Of a DNA stretch of 64,000 nt, positions 9,250 through 20,295 are shown in pieces; positions within the stretch are counted from its first letter, which is position 1, and each line of letters begins with the position of its first letter. The position numbers and the translations under genes were made by a program. The notes under the pieces were generated by a model. The model was not told where the DNA came from. It searched no databases and was given only the letters and a program-made list of their open reading frames with translations. Source of the DNA: Crambe crambe (lineage: Eukaryota; Porifera; Demospongiae; Poecilosclerida; Crambeidae); the NCBI GenBank assembly GCA_963924555.1, contig OZ004587.1, forward strand, positions 1,612,001 through 1,676,000, in the 5' to 3' direction.

Positions 9250-10580
9250 CCATGTAGTACTTCCCACCCAAAATGAAATTATTATTTATCATGCAGTCTC
9301 ACTATTGGGTACATGCTACTCGCTCAGCAGTGGTGTGCTTTAATGATGTGGATTATGGACATATAATGTAGTATGTTTCTTAGCTTGTTGATTGGACCAT
9401 GCCTAGGGTATGTAATTTGCTCATTCAGGAAGTGGTTGAGTGAATTAGCTGATAGGGGGGAGCTAATGGTTCACCCTTGGGATTTCAGTAAATGACATAG
9501 TTAATACATATATTTATAGTACTATGCGTTAGATAAGCATGGCTGAGTCCCCCAAGGCTAAAAGCCATTACAAAGAATGGATCAAAGAATTTCTGGGAAT
9601 AGATACCAGCTCTGAAAGTCCTTAGAGCTGGTATATAGCTTCCTCTGCACACATATTGATAGGTGATATGATGTGTAGGTAATGTCCATTGATAATACAT
9701 GAGTCATTGTTGATATCATCAAGTGGGTGCAGTTTATCCAAAAAGGTATGGTAAGGCAAAAGTGGGCATGGTTAGTAAAAAATTTTCCGCACACAAGTGC
9801 GGATATGCTTGCCCCCATTATGCTACTCCATTTTCATTCCCCCCCTCCCCTTCCTATATATAATCCTACATGAAACCCTGGTGGGCATTAATTATATACT
9901 GTGGGTTTTAACAATGTGTTTGTATACTGTAGATGATTGGTGCAGCTGTGAAGAAGGAAGGCCACTGAAATATTAGCTCAATACTGACAAGGTATGCACA
10001 CATCAAACAAACCTCTTAAAGTTCCAGCTGCTGAAGAATAGTCTATCCCCAGCCTTCAGGGTTTCGAATTGAGGCATTTTGGGAATGATCGATCCCCATA
10101 TTTGTGACTCCTTCACTTTCTTACTATATCTGTCAGACCACTTGTATGGTGTCTGTGCTGTATGTAGAAAGGTTTATTTTCTATTGATGCAGTAGTTGCT
10201 GACTATTCCCAAGGACATGGCAATTGCTTTAGGATCGAGATCTGATAGGCACATGCCACTCGTACTGCCACGGGCAAGAAAGTGTCCAGGACCCTACCTT
10301 GGACAAACTGAAGACGTCTGTTAATTAAGGTTGGTATGCATGCTTCTGATGTGATGCATTATAAGGTGCTCTTTATCTGGAAATAATTACGAATATCCTT
10401 TCTCCCCCTTAGCTAATATTTCTTCCCCACTAAAGGCAGTGAAGAAAGGGAAGTAGATCCCCAATTGATGCCATGGATTGATGATGCTCAGTTGGGAGAG
10501 ATATGACTTGATCCAATGCCCCTCCTGTTTCTGCCACTCATGTCCAAGTTTGCCATCATAATCCTCCATGTGTCTGTACT
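9250..10580. other. No gene recognised; small hairpin near 9,607
   Basis: Mostly unique AT-rich sequence. A 12-bp inverted pair (ATACCAGCTCT / AGAGCTGGTAT) lies at about 9,603-9,640. A segment near 9,931-9,990 resembles the exon-like block at 10,585 (GGTGCAGCTGTGAAGAAGG) but is interrupted by stops. Confidence 0.4.
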
Positions 10581-10584
10581 GTAG

Positions 10585-10662
10585 GTGGTGCAGCTGTGAA
10601 GAAGGCCACTGAGACATCAGTGAAAGCAACTCAACAAGTCAATATAACTCTACTAAGATCAA
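10585..10662 (+). pseudogene. Exon-like block, member of a small repeated family
   Basis: Bordered by CTGTAG on the left and AAG|GTATAT on the right, with one open frame encoding GAAVKKATETSVKATQQ and onwards. The sequence GGTGCAGCTGTGAA...GCCACTGAGACATYAGTGAAA recurs near 9,940 (broken) and at 33,470 (open). An old, partly duplicated exon of an unidentified gene is the simplest reading; neighbouring exons are not identified. Confidence 0.3.
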
Positions 10663-10779
10663 GGTATATACATATGTGTACAAACTTATTTCCAGCTGTT
10701 TAACTTATGCTGGTGTATAGTCCAGAGGGGACATCCCTCTTCAAATGTATTGGTGCATCCAGGTGGTCAATTGGTCATA

Positions 10780-11070
10780 TACGTACACACTAGTAGAGTA
10801 TCTGTGGATAACTGCTGGGATACTTCATATATCCCAGGAGATACTACACATACTCTGTGGCATATACTTTACCCATTCCAGGATACTCCTTGCATACTAC
10901 TGGGATACTCCCCATATATTTACCCACTGGTAGAGTATCTATGGATACCTGGGATAGTTTGCCCATCCCAGTGGGATATGTACACTGCAGCACACCCACT
11001 AGTAGAGTACCAGGGACCATCCCAGGATACTACTGGGATACTACACACACACTGCAGTATATCCATAGCC
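10780..11070 (+). repeat. Degenerate tandem repeat
   Basis: Imperfect reiterations of ACTGGGATACT, CCACTGGTAGAGTATCTATG and CATCCCAG over about 290 bp. Several frames stay open here only because of the repetition; I do not regard them as genes. Confidence 0.6.
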
Positions 11071-11382
11071 TCGTCCCCTAGCTCTATTGAAAATAGAACC
11101 TGATATCCACAGTTTGTGCATGCATGTAGTATACAGGCAATAACCTGAAAGTTTACTGAGTGAGATTCCTTTCTCCTTTTCTTTATTTTTGTCCAGTTTT
11201 TCCATACCATTCGCTACTGCAGTACTTATGCTCAACAAGACTGTATTTAGGTTGGTTTTATTGTTTGATACTCAGATTATTACTTATCATGCAATCTCAC
11301 TGTTCATTCTGTAGCCCTGTAATAAAAGTACTTTTTTTTGATGCCTTGACAATTCTCTTACTTCCTAAAATGACACATGCAA

Positions 11383-11384
<2 letters not shown>

Positions 11385-11458
<74 letters not shown>
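11385..11458 (+). repeat. (TC)37 microsatellite
   Basis: An uninterrupted TC run of about 74 bp. It makes the only length in an apparent Ser-Leu repeat ORF, which is not a gene. Confidence 0.97.
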
Positions 11459-11461
<3 letters not shown>

Positions 11462-12107
11462 AAATTTCTGTACTCCATTGAAATGTACTTAGTTTCATGT
11501 GGTCATTCATCCGTTACTTTAGCTGTGACATAATACAATGCACTTCCATCAAATTTGAATATTTATACAACTTTGCTGGAGATTTGACTGAGACCAACTG
11601 TTATTATTTTCCCTCTCCTCTGTACTGTAGCATGCAGATGAGGACAGATTCTTGAAGCTGCTAGTGCTCTGGTGAGGTCAGCCACTGGCAGCTCAGAGGG
11701 AAGGGCAAGCTCAGCTCCAACCCCAAATCAGCAGTAGTGTCCAGTATTGCCATAGACTGTCCACTAGGATCATGAGACGTTCATTTGTCCCATGGGATCC
11801 CATGGGATGCTTGTGACTATGTAAACTCTCTTATGCATGTTGTCTCAAGTGAGTGGATGGTTTTTGTGTATGCAGCTGCAAGAAATATGCAGTTGTGCTA
11901 GTTTAGGCTCAGAAGGAGAAACTGATAATGGCTACCAAGGCTGTGGCCTCTCCTCTACTTTGCCTGTCAGGTGAAGGCTAACAGAACAACAGGAGATTAG
12001 AGGTACATACTCTTAACACAATCTTGTACACTAAATGTATGAGTGGTAAGCTTAAGTAGAGTAATATTTGTTTGATAACCCCTTACCAATCCATGGCTTT
12101 TAATTTT

Positions 12108-12192
12108 GTTTTTTTTTTTTGTTTTGTTTTGTTTTTTGTTGCTGTTTTTTTTTTTTTTGTTTTTTGTTGTTTTTTTTTGGGGGGGGGGGGGT
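12108..12192 (+). repeat. T-rich tract ending in a G run
   Basis: Poly-T with scattered G, then 12 G in a row at 12,181-12,192. Low-complexity; assembly length here may be unreliable. Confidence 0.9.
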
Positions 12193-12269
12193 TTAAAGTC
12201 TAGAGTTGATCAAAATTGCTGCAAGAAAATTTTCCAGTAAATTGCCCTCGTATTTTCCCAGGAACTTAT

Positions 12270-14235
12270 CAGAGAGTGCGGTAGCACTCTCTATGTAGGG
12301 ATGACTCGGACGGCCGCGCCATAGATATACTAGACTACGTACACAGGATTGGAAACAGGTCACGTGCGCCCATAATGACAATACTGACAATCCGTGTAGG
12401 CAGCTGTTCGTGCTAAATTGCCCCAAACAAACAGGGGAGGAGAAGTAGTGTGCCAAATTTCTGCTATACTATAGCCAATTGGTAAGTTTAAAGAATGCAA
12501 AGAGTGGGCTAGTATGGTGCTAAACAAGCATAGTTCTTAAAAAGGCTGGTTTCTCAAGTGTTAGAGGGTATAATTGCGAGTAACAATGGTAGTTCGACTT
12601 TGTGGACCTCTGGAGCTTGGATATTAAAAGTATAGTCTCTTTTTTCCCACTAATCTGTTAGGTAGTGATCATTCATATGTACATATGTACTTTTTAAAGG
12701 TGCCTGTAAAAAAATCATGTCAATGTTACTGTTTCTTCAGATTACCCATGGCTGGCTGTCAAGAAAAGCTATAGTAAAGAAGGATACTATAATGTAGCAA
12801 CTAATACTGTCACTTTGCGCATAATATTATTTCCTTTCATGTTATAATAAGAAAATGATAATAACAAGTACTGATAGTGCACTGCTGAACATCCAATTCA
12901 TCGAGCGATTTGTTGTGATATACTTGTTTTGGGGGATCAAGATGAAGAGTAAAGCTGCCCCAGTGTATCCTTTCAAGAAGGTATCTCATCTCCTCACATA
13001 AGAACAACAACATAATGAAATGGCTTCTTACACCATCAATGGCAAATGGCATGCCATTTCCAGCCCTGCACAAAATTAAAACTACTTGAGTACATATGGT
13101 CAACTAGTATCTTTCATTTTATACCAAAAGTAAGGTAGCTAGACTTCTATTTTAGTAGTAGGAGTGCCACAAAACTTTTCAGTCACCTGTTTCCATGTTT
13201 TTCTTCCATAGCAACAGTAAATTGACTAAACTGACATGATAAACTACTACAGCTTGAGCCTTTTCACTTATAATCATAATTATTGCTGCGCTAAATACCT
13301 TGCCTTTCACCCTCTTTCTTATTTTGTGTAAGATTCTCTGTTCGCCAGGTACCTACATGGATGGTCTATAAATTATACGCGTGCATGCCCTGTTTCCAAT
13401 CCTGTGTACATACTCTAGTATATCTATGGCCGCGCGCGCCGCCTATAGACTAATACAAAAGTGAAATTCTAGTTCCCCCACTTAGACCTAACAAAAGCTA
13501 CTGTGAATGATTATCCAGCCTACTAGAGCCTAGTACAATGTGCAGACCAAGTTTCAGGACCAGGGAGCCTACCGTTTCAGAAATACGGCAAGCAGGTAAA
13601 TCGTAGATTCTTCTTCTTCTCTATTATTATTATTCTTCTTCTTATTATTATTCTTCTTAGACAACCATATCTCTCGAACCACTCAAGCTACAGCTATGAC
13701 AAATCCACTCCAAATTCTACGAACTACGATCTTTTCTACTCGTTGATCTTTGAAAGAGTCGATGAAAAAAGGAGACACTACAGAGCACAGCACTCGACTA
13801 ATTCAATTAGGAAGCCATCTTTTCTATAATACGCATGCGCATGTATTTAATATCAAAATTATAATATTACTCAGCTATCTCTCTAGCTAGCTAGCTAGCT
13901 CTAGATAATGGACTACACTATCGACTCGGGGATTTGAGATTCACTAATCCAGCTACCGGTAGACTCTATTTCAGCATCTTCGACCTCCAAGTATAGCTCA
14001 ACAATAACACAACACCTTGACTCGTTGCTATGCTATAGTATTGGAGAACTATTCTTCTTCCATCTGTCCCCCTGCATAGAAGAATGAACTCTATACATAG
14101 CTAAAGACCAGGAACAAGTAACATTTTGTGAAATGAAAAAAAGATGTAGGGATGACCACTGCTCAAAAAAGTAAGGAAACAAGAAGGATGGAAATTTTGT
14201 ATATCCAGCCAACAATCCCTACATATACGTATGTC
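12270..14235 (-). mobile_element. Hairpin-ended family R1, copy a (minus orientation, truncated)
   Basis: In minus orientation it ends with the stem-loop at 12,271-12,292 followed by GA and T. Upstream of that come the GACTCGGACGGCC segment, the block found also at 51.56-51.75 kb, an AAGAAG/ATT tract and the body. The foldback arm at about 14,140-14,235 lacks its partner, so the element is truncated at its 5' end. It is split by the insertion at 12,320-13,427. Non-coding; other copies are at 50,728, 58,412, 60,031 and 62,798. Confidence 0.8.
12320..13427. mobile_element. ~1.1-kb element with ~40-bp TIRs inserted in R1a
   Basis: The ends are long inverted repeats: CATAGATATACTAGACTACG on the left and, from the right, CATAGATATACTAGAGTATG, extending through GGATTGGAAACAGG. 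GGCCGCGC occurs on both sides (12,312-12,319 and 13,428-13,435) but only once in the uninterrupted family copy at 51.73 kb, which gives an ~8-bp target duplication. That size is typical of hAT-type elements (inference). No transposase is visible. A minus-strand open block at about 12,860-13,070, preceded by TTGTGCAG, could be an exon of unknown nature. Confidence 0.75.
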
Positions 14236-14830
14236 GTTTCAACACAACCAATTTGCTTAGCATACACTCAGGATAGTAATGAAAACCCTGGGCATTATGA
14301 CTATCTTATTTCACTAACTTCACCATCACAGTAAAATATAAAAAAATTGAAGTGTACATGTGGAAGAAAGCAAGGCTGTGCTGTAATAGCATGTTCCATA
14401 CTGAGATGTCCTTGCTTCAGAGAAAAATCTAGTTGTTCAAATGCTTTCACTTGTAAGGGCTGTGGCAATCAACATGGTAAATGCCCAAATCCTTCAAGCA
14501 CAAGAAGGTGGCAAGCATATGATGAGCAAAGGCATCCACTACGAATTTATGGAAAGTATAGGTGAGGAGATTGTTGATGGACATTTAACCCTTCTTGAGG
14601 TGTTACTGATCAAGGCCATAGTTATGTACTGTGTCATCCATGGCATTGAAGTGTTACCAGATAATGTTTATAATTTCTACACTAAGTCATATGATCTTGC
14701 ACAGGAGTGTACATCAGTTCAATTTCCTTTGCTTGCTCGTGATCTTAACAGTATTAGGAGATATTTATCTAAGATTTCTCATTGTATTGATCTGTTAATT
14801 AACTTTTATATTGACTATAATATCATGTAA
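14236..14830 (+). pseudogene. Broken Cys-rich (CXC-like) gene fragment
   Basis: A frame from about 14,236 runs into a TAA at 14,332-14,334, then continues in the same frame as a Cys-rich segment (14,347-14,565). The Cys pattern is CTCG-x3-GC ... RCPC ... CSNAFTCKGCGN, spaced like a tesmin/TSO1-type CXC zinc-binding motif. The logical continuation (a helical tail, EEIVDGHLTLLEVLLIKAIV ... YNFYTKSYD) is in another frame, 14,560-14,830, so there is also a frameshift. It starts where the R1a foldback is cut and is followed by minisatellite. The CXC call is by spacing only. Confidence 0.45.
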
Positions 14831-14989
14831 CATCACATTTTTTCACTAAGATGTTCATGTAGCTATGTGCATAGCTAATGACCTGGCATAGCAAGCAACT
14901 CCTGGCCTGCAAGATAATACATACTGGCAATACAAACATTAACTACCTGCTTTACATATTACAGGCATTAATTATCTTACTGATAATTA

Positions 14990-15862
14990 TGGCACTACAG
15001 GCATTCCTGCCTTACTGATATTAGAGGCATTCTGACATTACGGACATTACGGACATTACCTGCCTTACTGACATTACAGGCATTGCCTGCCTTACTAACG
15101 TTACAGACATTATCTACATTACTTGCCTTACTGACACATTTTCCTTACCAACATTACAGGCATTACCTGACATTACCTGCCTCACTGACAGTATACTTGC
15201 CTTACATACATTACTTACATTATATTATTACCTACCTTACTGACATTACAGGCATTACCTGCCTTACTGACATTACCTGCCTTACCGACATTACAAGCAT
15301 TACCTGCCTTACTGCCTTAGCTACCTGCCTTACTGACATTACCTGCCTTACTGACATTACCTCTCTTACTGACATTACCTGCCTTACTGACATTACAGAC
15401 ATTAGCTATACCTGCCATACAGATATTACAGACATTACCTGCCTTACTGACATTACAGATATTACCTGCAATACAGACATTACCTACCTTACATACATTA
15501 CTTACATTACCTGCCTTACTGACATTACAAGCATTACCTGCCTTACTGCCTTACCTGCCTTACTGACATTACCTGCCTTACTGACATTACAGACATTACC
15601 TGCCATACAGACATTACAGACATTACCTGCCATACAGACATTACAGACATTACCTACCTTACATACATTACTTACACTACCTGCCTTACAGACATTACCT
15701 GCCTTACCGACATTACATGCATTACCTGCCTTACAGACATTACCGACATTACATGCATTACCTGCCTTACAGACATTATCTGCCTTACCAACATTACAGG
15801 CATTACCTGCCTTACAGACATTACCTGCCTTACAGACATTACCTGCCTTACCGACATTAGGC
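14990..15862 (+). repeat. Degenerate minisatellite, left half
   Basis: Reiterated CATTACCTGCCTTACTGA and ACAGGCATTAC motifs, about 870 bp, continuing after the CACTA-ended element at 19,449-19,830. All three forward frames are nearly stop-free, so long apparent ORFs here (for example 15,083-16,000) are artefacts of the repeat. Confidence 0.92.
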
Positions 15863-18800
15863 CACTACAACTTGTTTTCCTGTTTCTGGTCAGGGATTTT
15901 CCCACAACTGATGCGGGCGGGCGGAGAATTAGCATTACAGAAACTAGTCTTGTACTTGTATAAACAATTACTTATTGTAACCACGATCTTGTATAAATAA
16001 ACAATAATTATAAAAATTCTATTTTTTCATGATATGAGGACCAGTACAGTCTGTGCACTGAGGCAAATAATCAGTATCTTGAGCAGGCTCTACAGATGAG
16101 GCACAGTAGACACATATTGGTGGATATTTAGCTGTGTAATATAGTTTTTCAATAGGATCTCCACATGTAACATCTCTAACATACACATCACCCAATTTTC
16201 CTGGTAAATCTAAGTCTTGTAGAGATGCACCACATGAGTAGACAAAATCATCCAGAGCCTTTTCCAGTTCAGTGCGTTCTTTAAGTGCAAGCCTTTTCTG
16301 TGAGTAGAGAAGTCTCCAACTCTCGCACTCCTCACACTGAAGCATCATGTCTACGTTCTTTACATGTCTGAGATTCGATGAAAATGGTAGTGTTTTCCTT
16401 CGCTTTGCTGTCTTTGCAGCTGAAGGACAGTGAGCTTCAGTGGTTTTTGTTCCATACACTTCTGAAAAAGATTTGTAGTGCCCTGCTTCTCCAGGCATTG
16501 GATCAGGAAGGAACTTTATTTGATTGAATTTTTCAGGAGGTAGACATGGAGGCCCACAGATGGCACATGCTGAACTTCCACACTTCTTTATTTGAAATAT
16601 ATACTTTCGTAAGACACAACAGTGGTCTAAGAATGCTTTGAGCTGAGGCTTGGACTGTAGAGATCCTTTCTTCAGAGTCTCACTTGCAATAATACTATGA
16701 TCAACAGTTTGAAGCACTGACCACATTTCATTGATCATTTCTGAGCTTGCAGGATTTGAAACTAGAAAACTTTCTTCCTTAAGTTTTAGACGCTGGAAGA
16801 TTTGTGTCAGTAGGATCTTGGGTTGTGATATACTGTCACTAACTGTGGAAGAGAAATTCGCCTTTTGATCAGCCATTTTTCGTAAATCTTTCAGGCTATT
16901 GCATTGCTGGGCATCTTTCTCAAAATCATCATCCATCTTCTGCCTCATCAATCCTACACTTTGAAGACCGAGATTGAGGGTAGACATCACACGTTCTACA
17001 GGGTTCCTCCATGAATGGCATGGTGCAGTGCGTGCAGCACATAAAAAATCAAGATCAAGCTTCTTGAATGCTGCAATAAGAGCCACTTGAACAGATAGAT
17101 AGTTAACCCTATGATCTGGTCCTCCGTCTGTGTAAATCATAAGTGCTTTGTTACATTGCTGGGAGGTAAGGATGGAACATAACTCGGCCATATGCCTCAT
17201 AGATGAAGACGGTTCGAATGCAGCCTCTTTGAGGATGACGTGTACTTTTCCTCAGTACCATGAACCAGTAACATCATCAGGGACTTCATTCTGTAGTATA
17301 ACACTTGGGATCAAACTGAACTTTGTAAAGTCATGATCAGCAACTTCGAAACTTGTTCCTACTTTCACCAAGACTCTCCTACCACGTTCTGCAGCTGCAA
17401 CTGGGAATCCAGGCTCACCAACTTTCATTCTGTGTTTATCATCCAAGCATACCATCTGACATATATCCCTGAACTGAACAGTAAACTCACGGAAATATCT
17501 ATAAATTGCAGCAGTGTAGTGCTCGTCTACATGACGTTTTCTGAACTGTCTTGCCTGGATCATGAAACGCACTTGAAGTCGACCAGTGTAATGGACAGCT
17601 GTTTTGAATCTCGGGTTTTTTGGCCAGAATTGTAGTCTCAACCACTCATCACAGGGGATGAGAGTTCCCTCTGGACAACGTTCTTGGACTTGTTCACGGA
17701 AGTCACGAATAGAAATGGCTTTAGATAAGTGTGTTATCTGACAGTGTCGGCGGTCATCAACAGCTAATCCTACATCCTCATTCAAGAATTTTTCTGCTTC
17801 ATTCCAAAATGCCTCATACTTTGTACGACGCTCAGGATGTTTCACTTCACGAAGGTCAATGATCAAATTTGAATCATCAGGTTCCATTTGGAGCAATTGC
17901 TCTACCCTTTCATTAACTTCAGCTTCTCCCAAGTCATTTGATGCAGAAGCATCTCCTGTTAAATCACGATGGTTTGATTGTTGGAGCAACTCTTCCAAAT
18001 TTGGAGAACATGGTTTTACGCATAACACGTGTGTGGAAAATTGGAAGTTGTGGACGAATGCGTTCAACAACTTGCTGACTTCGACTGAAAATCTCCTCAA
18101 CTCGTCCAGTATTTGGCACTCGCCATACAAAATGTGTGTTGCCAGTGTTGTTACCAGATGAATGAGTACAAATTATTATTGGAAAACGGATTCCATTTCT
18201 CGATAATGATTGAAGAAATTCATATCGTTTCCTTGGATCATCTGGAATGAATTCATTAAGAGAAAAATGATCATACTCACCAGCATTTTCAATTGCAGCA
18301 TCCAATTTCAGAAACAGTGGAAGTAATGACTGTGTGGTAGCTTTATGATAAGAAATACTCATTGAATCAGCTAAATTTCTCATAGGAACTTCAGAGACAT
18401 GCCGCAATAGCATCTTCTTGTTCTGCCTATTCAGATAGTCTGTATACTGAGTTATGCTACCAGCAAGTGACTGGACTTCTACATGAAAGCCTTGCCAGTG
18501 CTTACGTTTCCAATAACTTCCTTGCAAGATAGAAAAAAGGGAATGAGAATGGGCTTTCAAAGTATCTGAAGATAGATTCTGCAGGCTTCTTTTCCGGTGT
18601 TTTGAGCGTTCAGGAACATCGTAGCTACCCATTGAAAGAAGAAAAAATCGGAGGAATTGGACAGGATTGATCTTTGAATACATCATGATGACCATCGATA
18701 TACCACAGAATATCAGTAAGCACTCTAACTAGGTTGTTTCCGGATTCAGTTTCAGAAGATGGATGATAAAGCTCCTTTTCTTCAAAAAATTTGACTAAAT

Positions 18801-19448
18801 CATTAAAGAGTTTGTCCTTATGGTTCCTAGGTGGATTTTTCAAGTTAGGAAAGGTGTGAGATTGCTGGCTTGACATTAAAATTGTGAGGGCATTCAGAGG
18901 CTGAGGTGAAATTATGGACTCTTCATTGACATGGTATCGTAAAAAGGACCCAAAAGACCGTATAGCCATATCTAAGGGCACAGAAAGATCAATACTATCC
19001 ATTGAATCTTTAGATTTCCCAATAAATGCACCACATAGGTTTAATTCAGTACGTTCAGCTTGCAGGTTCTTTAAATCTTTGAGTACAGTCTCCTCAAAAA
19101 ATTGATGTACTGTACAACCTGAAACATTCACTGCAAGAATCTTCCAAGGATAAATCAATCGATTATTACTTCGACAAAGGACGCTGCAATTGACTAAAGC
19201 CATGTTTGCTAAAAATAAATAAAAACATTTTAAAATCTAGCTATGAATGCTCTAGCTACATTATCACTGTTCATTTTCCTCACCTATTCAGTTGCACAGA
19301 AGTGTAAGTCACATCTCATTCTTCCCACAATGGGCAGCTGCTTTACCGTAGGCTACTACGCATGCGCATACCGCATGTTTCTCAATTTGTTGATGTCATT
19401 CTAAAACATGCGCGCGGCTGACCAGAAACAGGAAAACAAGTTGTAGTG
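15863..19448 (-). mobile_element. 3,586-bp CACTA-ended DNA transposon
   Basis: The first and last 31 bp are identical inverted repeats (15,863-15,893 and 19,418-19,448) beginning CACTACAACTTGTTTTCCTG. The dinucleotide GC flanks both sides (15,861-15,862 and 19,449-19,450), and the same minisatellite is found left and right, so the element split a pre-existing array. CACTA termini with a 2-3 bp duplication are the signature of the EnSpm/CACTA superfamily. One large minus-strand gene, now decayed, fills the interior. Confidence 0.88.
16019..19203 (-). pseudogene. Decayed DDE-type transposase-like gene of the CACTA-ended element
   Basis: ATG at 19,203, 245 bp inside the right TIR; stop at 16,019, 156 bp inside the left TIR; roughly 1,050 codons. 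It reads as one protein broken by a frameshift near 18,630 (…FSSFN / GSYDVPERSKHRKR), another near 17,970, and an in-frame TGA at 17,252-17,254 after VTGSWY. Acidic candidates for an RNase H-fold triad are visible: VCLDDKHRMK, IYTDGGPDHRV and NPVERVMS. The C-terminus has paired cysteines (MLQCEECESW, ICVYCASS, QCTDCTG), likely a zinc-binding tail. The TDGGPDHR-containing protein type is familiar to me as an uncharacterised repeated family in marine invertebrates. Its assignment as the CACTA transposase comes from its position between the TIRs. Confidence 0.75.
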
Positions 19449-19830
19449 GCCTTACATGCATTACGTCCCTTACCGACATTACCTGCCATACCGACATTAC
19501 ATGCATTACCTGTCTTACCAACATTACCTGCCTTACAGACATTACAGCCACTACCTGCCTTACCGACATTAGGCATTACCTGTCTTACTGACATTACAGG
19601 CATTACCTTACTGACATTACAGGCATTACCTGCCTTACAGACATTACAGGCATTACCTGCCTTACCGGCATTACCTGACATTACAGGCATTACCTGTCTT
19701 ACTGACATTACAGGCATTACCTGCCTTACTGACATTACAGACATTACCTACCTTACTGACATTACAGGCATTACCTGCCTTACATACATTACTTACATTA
19801 CCTTACTGCCTTACAGACATTACCCAATAC
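19449..19830 (+). repeat. Degenerate minisatellite, right half
   Basis: Same CATTACCTGCCTTAC / GACATTACAGG units as 14,990-15,862, continuing to about 19,830. From there to 20,174 there is no recognisable gene or repeat. Confidence 0.92.
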
Positions 19831-20174
19831 TAGAATTACCTCCCTTTCCCTTAATGGGGGCTTTATGTTTTAGTTCTTTCAATTTCTAGATACATCTTAC
19901 ATGAGCCCACTACCAGAACATCACCCCTTGGGATTTTTATTGTTTATAACAGTGAAATGTTCGTATCTTTGAAGCTAATATCTTAATGAGGTTAGCTGAA
20001 TAGAGTAAAGTAAATTGTGGGTGTGGGTGTGTTCACTGAAATCACTGTTTGATTAACTGGTCAGTTTGTAACTCAGGTTCTACTGTATAGGCTAGCTGTT
20101 TTTAAGTCTGAAAATAATCAAAGGGTCCAGTAAAGTGGCCACAGAAACTCCATGAAATAGCTATATAGATTTAA

Positions 20175-20295
20175 TGAAGGTTAATGGGTGTCACATTAAA
20201 CAGAGTTAATGGAGGGAGGGGCCTAATCAGTAGTTCATGCGCATGCGTGGATAGCAGACAAGAGCACGCGGCAGCATAGCTAGCTACAACAAAGA
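20175..20295 (+). repeat. Split direct repeat A1, first part
   Basis: Matches 32,840-32,963 nearly base for base (AATGAAGGTTAATGGGTGTC ... GCTACAACAAAGA). It resumes at 22,195 (GAAGGCCATCTGATCTTATTCTAC) after the GA-flanked insertion. Confidence 0.85.

Noticed and set aside
11160-11492. 110-codon frame with Ser-Leu repeat
   Set aside because: Length comes from the (TC)37 microsatellite.
15083-16000. 305-codon open frame (Leu/Thr/Ile repeats)
   Set aside because: Entirely encoded by the CATTACCTGCC minisatellite; other frames are equally open.
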